Positions 37,727-44,713 of a DNA stretch of 64,000 nucleotides are shown here, one piece after another (the stretch's first letter is position 1; the number at the start of each line of letters is the position of its first letter). Both the position numbers and the translations under genes were made by a program. Under the pieces are notes generated by a model. That model was not told where the DNA came from and made no database searches. It was given only the letters and a program-made list of their open reading frames with translations. The DNA lies in NCBI RefSeq assembly GCF_900167935.1, contig NZ_FUYL01000004.1:200256-264255 (forward strand), written 5' to 3'. The stretch comes from Maribacter arcticus (lineage in GTDB: Bacteria; Bacteroidota; Bacteroidia; Flavobacteriales; Flavobacteriaceae).

Positions 37727-39001
37727 ATGAAAAAACTTATAATATTAGGAGGAAATCCTGAAACAGCAATTTTAGTTGATATAGCAATTTCAATGGGTAT
37801 TTATACTATTGTTGTTGACCCTAACCCTAATGCACCAGCAAAAAAGAATGCATCTGAAACTTACGACATAGATGGTTTTGAGGTTGACAAAATAGTTCAA
37901 CTAGCAAAAGACCTAAAGGTTGACGCCGTTTTGGTAGGTGTAGCTGATATTTTAGTTAAACCTTATGGAGAAATTTGCGAAAAGCTAAATATACCAACTT
38001 ACGCTAATAAAGAAGCAATTGAAGCTTTTTGTAGTAAAGATGGATTTAAAAGATATTGTGAAAAATTCAATATACAAGACATACCTGGCACCTATCTTGA
38101 TAATAATTCAAGTATAGAAAAACCAGAAAATATCGCCTACCCTTTAATGATTAAGCCGGTTGACAATGGTGGTGGTGTAGGAATGAAAATTTGTAGAGAT
38201 GATAAAGATTTTCAAGAATCTGTAAAAACTGCACTAAACTTCTCTAAAAAAGGAGTCGTTCTAGTAGAAAAATACATGGAATGTGATGATATGGCTGTCT
38301 ATTATACGTTTAGAAATGGCATACCATACCTCTCAGCTACTTATGATAGAATAACAACTAAAATACAAGGAGATTTTAGCCCGGTTGGTATCGGCGCCAT
38401 ATACCCTTCTAAAAACACAGATTTATTTGTTAAAAAAATACACCCAAAACTCAGTGATTTTTTTAAAAAATTAAATATTCAAAATGGTGTACTTAACCTT
38501 CAGTTCTTCGTAGAAAATGACGTTTTTTACGCATATGATCCAGGGTTTCGATTACAGGGTGAAGCACCACATATTCATTTAGCTCATATTAATGGTTTCG
38601 ATCATAGAAAAATGCTTATTAACTTTGCATTTACCGGTGTTTTAGGAGATGATGATTTCCCTGAAAAGAATGACTACATGTTTAAAGGGAAAAAAGCATG
38701 TACAATTTGGGTACTTTTAAAGGAAGGAACTATCAATTCTATTAAAGGAATATCTGAAATTAAAGCTGATAAAAATGTCATTTTTGTTTTAGATAGGTTT
38801 AAGGAAGGTGATGTCGTTAAAAAAGAATGGTTAGGAACTGAGAGACAAGTTTTTTCTCGTATATATGTTGTAGCCGATTCTATTGAAGAGTTGAATTCCA
38901 AAATGTCTGAATTTAAAAATAAGCTAGTTATTACTGATAATTCTGGAAAAAATATGATATTAACTTGGCCAGAAACTATTATTTCAGAAAACTACAATTA
39001 A
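37727..39001 (+). CDS. ATP-grasp ligase (CarB/PurK-like), probable amide-forming sugar-modifying enzyme
   Basis: 424-residue ATP-grasp protein with the three expected parts: a pre-ATP-grasp Rossmann-like domain (IILGGNPETAILVDIA), an A domain starting at SKDGFKRYCEKFNI, the Lys in PLMIKPVDNGGGVGM that contacts ATP, EKYMECDD, and an acidic/Asn metal-binding region around VLNLQFFVENDVFYAYDPGFRLQG. It is unrelated in sequence to the two TupA-like ligases. Members of this group join a carboxylate to an amine (or carboxylate to phosphate) with ATP. In this context it could couple the acid made by the neighbouring SDR and lactonase enzymes to an amino sugar. Substrates are unknown. Confidence 0.85.
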   Translation: MKKLIILGGNPETAILVDIAISMGIYTIVVDPNPNAPAKKNASETYDIDGFEVDKIVQLAKDLKVDAVLVGVADILVKPYGEICEKLNIPTYANKEAIEAFCSKDGFKRYCEKFNIQDIPGTYLDNNSSIEKPENIAYPLMIKPVDNGGGVGMKICRDDKDFQESVKTALNFSKKGVVLVEKYMECDDMAVYYTFRNGIPYLSATYDRITTKIQGDFSPVGIGAIYPSKNTDLFVKKIHPKLSDFFKKLNIQNGVLNLQFFVENDVFYAYDPGFRLQGEAPHIHLAHINGFDHRKMLINFAFTGVLGDDDFPEKNDYMFKGKKACTIWVLLKEGTINSIKGISEIKADKNVIFVLDRFKEGDVVKKEWLGTERQVFSRIYVVADSIEELNSKMSEFKNKLVITDNSGKNMILTWPETIISENYN

Positions 39002-39036
39002 TATCAACATATAGAATTAATTAATGATATAAAAAT

Positions 39037-39777
39037 ATGGAAAATAAAACAGCCGTTATTACTGGTGGATCTAGAAATATAGGTTTAGCAATTGCAGAGA
39101 AATTTTATACTCTTGGTTACAATGTAGCAATTCTAAGTGTTTCAGAAAACAGTGCTAAAAAAGCTGCAACAAATATTGACAATACTGGCAATAAAGTAAT
39201 AGGGTACAGATGTGATGTTACAGATGTATCATGTGTTGAAGAAACACTAGCGAATATAAATTCACACTTCGGTGGTATAGATATACTTGTAAATAGTGCT
39301 GGTATTTTGGATATGGCCAGCATAGAAGAAACTTCTATTGAGGAGTGGGATAATGTTATGGCCGTTAATCTTAGAGGTACGTTTACAATGATTCAAAAAT
39401 CAATTAAATATTTGGAAAAAAGTAAGCATCCGAGAATAATTAATTTATCATCCAATTCTGGGCGTATGGGAGGATTTGAAAACGGAATGGCCTATAGCGC
39501 ATCAAAAGGTGGTATAATTGCATTAACATATGGTTTAGCCAGAAGACTTGCTAAACAAAGAATTACAGTTAACTGTATTGCACCGGGAACTATAGAATCT
39601 GACATGTCCGCCGCACGTAGTCCAGAGGTATTAAAAAAATTAAAAGAAAGATTTCCTTTAGAAAGATTTGGAACACCTAAAGAGGTTGCCGCGGCAGCTT
39701 GCTATTTTGCAAGTGACGACGCAGGCTTTACTACAGGTTCTGTTCTAGATGTTAATGGAGGATTATTTATGGGTTAA
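39037..39777 (+). CDS. SDR-family oxidoreductase (FabG-like)
   Basis: Classical SDR, 246 residues, with TGGSRNIGLAIAEKF (nucleotide binding), NSAGILD, a Ser in NLSSNSGRMGG and catalytic YSASKGG, then IAPGTIESDMS and TTGSVLDVNGG. It reads as a FabG-type 3-oxoacyl or sugar-alcohol dehydrogenase. It is followed 13 bases later by a second SDR of a different subgroup. Two consecutive SDRs next to an ATP-grasp gene suggest two redox steps on one small molecule; the substrate cannot be named from sequence. Confidence 0.88.
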   Translation: MENKTAVITGGSRNIGLAIAEKFYTLGYNVAILSVSENSAKKAATNIDNTGNKVIGYRCDVTDVSCVEETLANINSHFGGIDILVNSAGILDMASIEETSIEEWDNVMAVNLRGTFTMIQKSIKYLEKSKHPRIINLSSNSGRMGGFENGMAYSASKGGIIALTYGLARRLAKQRITVNCIAPGTIESDMSAARSPEVLKKLKERFPLERFGTPKEVAAAACYFASDDAGFTTGSVLDVNGGLFMG

Positions 39778-39790
39778 AATAAGAAAAGAT

Positions 39791-40564
39791 ATGAAAACAA
39801 ATATATTAGAAGCATTTAGTTTAGCTGGAAAAAAAGCAATAGTTGTTGGAGGTGCAGGAGATTTAGGAAAAGCCATGGTGGAAGCTATTTCACAAGCAGG
39901 AGCGCAAACAGTTGTTATTGACTTTGATGAAAGAGTTTATGATATTTGTGAAAGTTTCAAGAAAGATGGGTTACAAGTAGATCCGATAAAGGCAGATGTT
40001 AGCAAATTATCAGAAATAAAAGAATCTTATCAATCTGCTTTAGACATCTTAGGCGGTAAAGTTGATATCTTAATAAATTCTGCAGGAATTCAAAGAAGAT
40101 ATCCTAGTGAAGATTTTCCTGAAGAAGAATGGAGTAAAGTAATAGCAATCAACCTTGATGCCACTTTTTACTATTGTAAATATGCCGGAAATACCATGAT
40201 TAAAAATGGCGGCGGTAAAATCATCAACATTGCATCATTAATGAGTTTTCTTGGAGGAATTACAATACCAGCTTATGCTGCTTCTAAAGGCGGTGTTAGC
40301 CAATTAACTAAGGCACTTTCAAATGATTGGGCGGCTAAAGGAATTTGTGTTAATGCAATAGCTCCTGGTTATATGGATACTCAGCTTAATGTAGCTTTAA
40401 TAAACGATAAAAAAAGGACTGAAGAAGTTTTCAATAGAGTTCCTATGAAAAGATGGGGTAATGGCGAAGATTTAAAAGGATTGACAGTTTTCTTATGTTC
40501 TTCTGCCAGTGATTACATTACGGGAACAGTTATACCTGTAGATGGTGGATATTTAGGAAGATAA
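39791..40564 (+). CDS. SDR-family oxidoreductase (KduD / gluconate 5-dehydrogenase-like)
   Basis: Classical SDR, about 257 residues: VVGGAGDLGKAMVEAI, NSAGIQRR, Ser in NIASLMSFLGG, catalytic YAASKGGVSQL, IAPGYMDTQLNVAL and ITGTVIPVDGGYLGR. The C-terminal half resembles KduD and gluconate 5-dehydrogenases, which act on keto-deoxy-gluconate or keto-gluconate. I chose the ATG at 39791, preceded by AAGAAAAG; a longer in-frame reading would start at 39749 inside the preceding gene. A sugar-acid specificity would fit the lactonase in the same block, but this is inference. Confidence 0.88.
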   Translation: MKTNILEAFSLAGKKAIVVGGAGDLGKAMVEAISQAGAQTVVIDFDERVYDICESFKKDGLQVDPIKADVSKLSEIKESYQSALDILGGKVDILINSAGIQRRYPSEDFPEEEWSKVIAINLDATFYYCKYAGNTMIKNGGGKIINIASLMSFLGGITIPAYAASKGGVSQLTKALSNDWAAKGICVNAIAPGYMDTQLNVALINDKKRTEEVFNRVPMKRWGNGEDLKGLTVFLCSSASDYITGTVIPVDGGYLGR

Positions 40565-40848
40565 AATTTTCTTCCTACTACCTATTTTCAAGATAACATC
40601 TAAGAATTATGAAATAGGTCTGTAAAATTATAACGAATAAAAATTGAAGTATTTAATCCGATAAAAATGTCTTAAAACAATTTTATTAATTGATAGTTCT
40701 GGTTTCAATAATTTTACGACCTATTTACATTTTTATGATTTAAATAGATCTAAAAATTTAGATTACAATTATTGTGAATTTCTTACCACAATCATTTTCA
40801 TCTTGAATTCAATTTAAAAATTTGATTAAAAAATAACAACTACAAGCA

Positions 40849-41886
40849 ATGAAGTTAAGCATAATTATTCCTTTATATAATAAGGAAAAATACATTGAGC
40901 GTTGCTTGCAGAGTCTTTTAAACCAAGGGCTAGCATCAAATGATTACGAAATAATTATTGTTGATGATGGTTCAAAAGATTCTAGTGTTGATGCTGTTAA
41001 TACTTATGCAAAGAAAAATGGCATAGTCAATATAAAATTGATCCAACAAATTAACCAGGGACCTAGTGCTGCCCGAAATAATGGTTTACTAGAAGCTAAA
41101 GGGGATTATATTTATTTTCTTGATGCAGATGATTTACTCTCTAAACATGCTCTAAGTTATCTTATTACATTAAGTAAAGAGAATGATCTTGACATTTTAG
41201 AATTTGACACTAAAGAAATTGAAGAAGGTAAATTATCCGGTTTACCAGACTCATCCTTATTCGATACAAAGGAAATAAAAGTTTCTGTCATGGAAGGTAA
41301 ATCCTTCATTGCTGAATATGACTTAAGAAACCAGGCTTGGCGTTATTTAATTAAACGCAAATTTTTACTAGATACCGATATTCTCTTTTTAGTAGATATG
41401 CGGGCTTATGAAGATTTAATATTTACTGCTAGTGTATTTTTATTAGCGAAAAGAATATCTAAAGTAAGTGTTGATGCCCATAGATATATTAAGGTAGCTG
41501 GCTCTATTGTTACAAGTAAAAATCCTGAAAAAAATCTAGAATTCATTCTTGGTATGGTTAAAGCTGTAGAAGAGCTTGATAATCTGATTAAAAAGTATGA
41601 TGAGTCAAAAGAAAATAATGCCTTAGTAATAAATAAGCTAAAAGCTAAACAACAAGCTGTAGTTTATGCATTATTAATACGTGCGTTTAAATATAAACTG
41701 AATCCAAAGGACTTAAGTGCAATATTGGACAAAATGAATACGTTAGAAGCCTACCCCATTGATTATAATAAAGGAGGGATAGGAAAGCTTAGCTTAATTC
41801 AAAAAATAATTTTCTTTCCTTTAGTAAACAATAGAACTAGCCTTTTATTAGGTTTAAAAATTATAAGGAAACTAAAATTTCTTTAA
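40849..41886 (+). CDS. GT2-family glycosyltransferase
   Basis: GT-A transferase, 345 residues: SIIIPLYNKEKYIERCLQS at the N-terminus, IIVDDGSKDSS, YFLDADDLLS as the metal-binding DxD, and MRAYEDLIFTASVFL near the expected catalytic acid position. It has a hydrophilic C-terminus without membrane helices, so it is soluble or peripheral. It is preceded by a 284-base AT-rich gap that may hold its own promoter, and followed by another GT-A-like gene after 71 bases. The sugar donor is not predictable. Confidence 0.89.
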   Translation: MKLSIIIPLYNKEKYIERCLQSLLNQGLASNDYEIIIVDDGSKDSSVDAVNTYAKKNGIVNIKLIQQINQGPSAARNNGLLEAKGDYIYFLDADDLLSKHALSYLITLSKENDLDILEFDTKEIEEGKLSGLPDSSLFDTKEIKVSVMEGKSFIAEYDLRNQAWRYLIKRKFLLDTDILFLVDMRAYEDLIFTASVFLLAKRISKVSVDAHRYIKVAGSIVTSKNPEKNLEFILGMVKAVEELDNLIKKYDESKENNALVINKLKAKQQAVVYALLIRAFKYKLNPKDLSAILDKMNTLEAYPIDYNKGGIGKLSLIQKIIFFPLVNNRTSLLLGLKIIRKLKFL

Positions 41887-41957
41887 AAAAATAAATAAAA
41901 TAAGCAAAGGTTAAAACATACCTAAACGCTTTATTTCTTCAACTAAAAATAATAAAT

Positions 41958-42755
41958 ATGATTTGTTTTCTTGTACCTGTAAAGAGTGAGAAACTTTCTT
42001 CCGATTGGGATAAATTCAGTGAATTGGTAAATCGTAGTCTTAAATCCATAAACGGGCAAAAAGATAAGGATTTTCAAATTGTTGTAGCCTGCCATGAGTT
42101 ACCGGAAAATAAATTTGAGCATCCAAGAGTACATTATGTACAAGTTAATTTCGGAGTTCCTGAATTAAGTAATGAAGACTGGGAAAAAGACAGACAACTA
42201 AAAGAAGGAGATAAAGCAAGAAAGATACAGCATGCTTTTGAATATGCTAATGACAACTTTGATGTTGACTATTTTATGGTTGTTGATTCTGATGATTGTA
42301 TTCACAACGGCATAAGTAAATATGTAAACTCGAGATTAGAAAACAACATCCCTGGATGGTACGTTAATAAAGGCTACTTCTATACAGAAGGCAGTAAATT
42401 CGCTTTTATGATTCGTAGCAATTTTAATGTTAGGTGTGGTACTTGTATAATCATTAAAAAAGAATTATTTCCACAAGTACTACAACAAGAGCCATATCTA
42501 TACTACTTTCATGAAAAAATAGAGCTAGAGGATAACTTATCATTGATACCTTACCCAAAACCTGCTGCACTATACAGTATGGCCAATGGCGAAAATCATT
42601 ATATGTCACAATCAAAAATGATGAATTTGGTTAACCAAACGAAATTATTTACCATGGAACACATTAAAAGTGTTTACTCGAAAATCTCAAGATATAGACC
42701 AAGATTTATAGGTAGCCGTTTTAAAAAAACATTTACTTTTTATAAAATATCTTAG
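41958..42755 (+). CDS. GT-A-fold glycosyltransferase-like protein
   Basis: 265 residues with an N-terminal strand CFLVPVKSEKLSSDW, a conserved VVACHELPENKF, and a metal-binding motif in YFMVVDSDDCIHNGI. The overall order (nucleotide-binding strands, DSDD, then a region rich in aromatic residues) fits a GT-A fold, but the classic GT2 DDGS motif is missing, so it belongs to a divergent group. It lies between a GT2 gene and an acyltransferase gene at the end of the locus. Transferase function is probable; donor and acceptor are unknown. Confidence 0.72.
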   Translation: MICFLVPVKSEKLSSDWDKFSELVNRSLKSINGQKDKDFQIVVACHELPENKFEHPRVHYVQVNFGVPELSNEDWEKDRQLKEGDKARKIQHAFEYANDNFDVDYFMVVDSDDCIHNGISKYVNSRLENNIPGWYVNKGYFYTEGSKFAFMIRSNFNVRCGTCIIIKKELFPQVLQQEPYLYYFHEKIELEDNLSLIPYPKPAALYSMANGENHYMSQSKMMNLVNQTKLFTMEHIKSVYSKISRYRPRFIGSRFKKTFTFYKIS

Positions 42756-42813
42756 GGTAATATTTAATACAAAATGCGTCTATTTCCTGAAAGTTTAAGC
42801 TAACTAATTTTTC

Positions 42814-43866
42814 ATGTATTTACATTCTATTACCATGTTAAGGGCTATTGCAATACTATTAATTGTAGGGTCTCATTGTCATAGAATTTCCAATATTATG
42901 CCAAGTAACTTTATTCATCGCTTATTAATTAATATAACGGCGGGCGGAACAGTAATTTTTGTATTCCTATCTGGATTTCTATATCATCACATTTTTTACC
43001 TAAAAGGAAGGACTAATATTTTTTTAAAAAAACGAGCTATACGATTACTTATTCCGTATTTAATATTATCTATTATTCCAATAGCATACAAGATTTATTC
43101 TCAACCAAATTTTTGGTCTAGCTACATTCACCATGAGAAAACAGGTATTTTGAATGAATATATATATCCTATTTTCCTTTTTCTAATTGGTGGTGACCAT
43201 CTTGTAGCATATTGGTATATTTCCTTTGCCATGCTGTTGTTTTTGTGTTTTCCTTTACATAACATGTTTATTAAGGCCAATTACAAGGGTCAAATCTTAA
43301 TATTGGCAATCACTTTATCTATTTCACTCATAGTTCAGAGACCTCCTCCCCTAAGTTTATTAAGTATACAATCCCTTATATACTTTACTCCTGTTTATCT
43401 ATTTGGTATTTACTGTTCTATATATAAAGAAAGTATGTATTCCTTTTTCAGGGCTAAAGAGTACCTGTTTTTATTTCCCTTTCTTATTATTTTATTGTTA
43501 CAAACCTATTTAGGAATTGAAGGGAATGCCGAGAAAAATTTTTTTTCATACGAAGGAATCGATTCTATTCTACCTCAGAAAATCTTTCTTTGTCTTTTTT
43601 TAATAGTTTGGTTACGTCGTTTTGAAGGTTTCGACAATAAATATGTTATGTTACTAGCGAATACAAGTTTTGCTATATATTTTCTACATGGTTATATTTT
43701 GAGGCTCCTTTATATTATAAAAGAACATCTAGAAATAGAAGAGTTTTCACAACCTCTTTTAATCTTTTTCGCAAGCTTAGTTTTAATCATATTAACTAGT
43801 ATATTGATAGCAACAGCTATTAAGAAGGTTTTTAAAGACAATTCTTCCTACATAACAGGATATTAA
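42814..43866 (+). CDS. Acyltransferase 3 family membrane protein
   Basis: Membrane O-acyltransferase, 350 residues with about ten helices. The first helix has the signature RAIAILLIVGSHCHR; the second helix (VIFVFLSGFLYH) and NTSFAIYFLHGYILRLL near the C-terminus are typical of the family. It is the last intact gene of the polysaccharide locus and only distantly related to the acyltransferase at 21016, so the polymer may carry two kinds or positions of acylation. Substrate inferred from context only. Confidence 0.88.
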   Translation: MYLHSITMLRAIAILLIVGSHCHRISNIMPSNFIHRLLINITAGGTVIFVFLSGFLYHHIFYLKGRTNIFLKKRAIRLLIPYLILSIIPIAYKIYSQPNFWSSYIHHEKTGILNEYIYPIFLFLIGGDHLVAYWYISFAMLLFLCFPLHNMFIKANYKGQILILAITLSISLIVQRPPPLSLLSIQSLIYFTPVYLFGIYCSIYKESMYSFFRAKEYLFLFPFLIILLLQTYLGIEGNAEKNFFSYEGIDSILPQKIFLCLFLIVWLRRFEGFDNKYVMLLANTSFAIYFLHGYILRLLYIIKEHLEIEEFSQPLLIFFASLVLIILTSILIATAIKKVFKDNSSYITGY

Positions 43867-43999
43867 TTAACTTCTGTTCGATCAAACGACAAAATCAAAT
43901 ATTTCTTCTGGGTGTTACCAAAGTGCTTTCTTTGGGAAGATTGAGCGTATCACAATAGTGCGAACACTTGGAGATTTACCTTAACAGGCCACAAGCCCT

Positions 44000-44225
44000 A
44001 GCATGGACGGAAAGTGTAGGGCATATATCTAAATAAAAACTTTTCGTGGAACGGCTTTGGAGCTGCATGAAGTACTAGAACGTGTACCTTTTCCAAGTCA
44101 ATAACTACCTAGAGGCTACTGTGGGCTGAAAAAAATCAGGTATTACAACAATTAGCAGAGGCACAAAAGGTTTGGAGTAGAGACCCGTCAATAATGTATC
44201 AACAACGCAAGAAACAAGTGGCATG
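44000..44225 (+). pseudogene. Remnant of an IS3-family transposase (integrase core, C-terminal part)
   Basis: Broken translation across different frames gives SMDGK (44000-44014), then VERLW (44046-44060) continuing as CMKY, a stop, NVYL and YLEA, and finally RDPSIMYQQRKK near 44180. In order these match the end of IS3-type transposases, where a SMDGKG..DN..VERLWR..KYE.VYL segment is followed by a TPA..Y motif. At least one frameshift and several stop codons make it non-functional. It lies just past the last polysaccharide gene. Confidence 0.72.
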
Positions 44226-44285
44226 ATGATACTAAAAAAAACAGGGTCTTCAACAAATCGGGCAGGTTATGAGTCTCCCCCCAGA

Positions 44286-44347
44286 CCTCCCTCTTTCAGC
44301 ACCATCATTAAACTTATTTTTATAGATTTATTGTCCTAAGAGGGGGG
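44286..44347. repeat. Imperfect inverted repeat with C- and G-runs
   Basis: CCTCCCTCTT (44286-44295) pairs with AAGAGGGGGG (44338-44347) with one wobble position; an adjacent TCCCCCC (44276-44282) could pair alternatively. The 42-base loop makes a terminator unlikely; it may be scar sequence from the element whose transposase is decaying here. Confidence 0.3.
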
Positions 44348-44517
44348 ATGATCATTAACCCTTTTAATACACTTCACCTTCAAAGTAATCGGCACCAATT
44401 CCCACATCTATCTTAACTATCCGTAGGGCTTACCAAAAATCATTTTAAGTAGAAAAAAAATTACAATTAATTCAAATCAATAGACAGTATTTCAATCATT
44501 TAGGTTCGTATTGTGCA

Positions 44518-44598
44518 TTTCAACGATCTTTTTAATTTATTTTGGTATTTGATGGGCCAAAAAGATATATTCATCGTAATTAAGTTACATTTCATCGT
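44518..44598 (+). promoter_or_regulatory. TTTCATCGA-like 9-mers ahead of the Big_7/T9SS protein gene
   Basis: TTTCAACGA (44518-44526), ATTCATCGT (44569-44577) and TTTCATCGT (44590-44598). The last two start exactly 21 bases apart, the same geometry as ahead of the lyase-like gene at 22673. Confidence 0.4.
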
Positions 44599-44713
44599 TA
44601 GAGCACAATAATATATATAAACTTCTAACCTGCATGTAGTCCCCCCTTGATATTTACAAATAAAAATATATAACTACTTAAAAATCATTAACTCCACTAA
44701 ACATTCATTAATT

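Larger units (their letters stand above)
43867..44713. other. Degenerate border region downstream of the polysaccharide locus
   Basis: 847 bases without an intact gene, visibly less AT-rich than other gaps in its first half. It holds an IS3-type transposase remnant (44000-44225), an imperfect inverted repeat (44286-44347) and TTTCATCGA-like motifs (44518-44598) ahead of the next gene. Confidence 0.7.

Noticed and set aside
39749..39790. Longer N-terminus for the KduD-like SDR gene
   Set aside because: It would start inside the preceding gene; the ATG at 39791 follows a purine-rich stretch and gives a normal SDR N-terminus.
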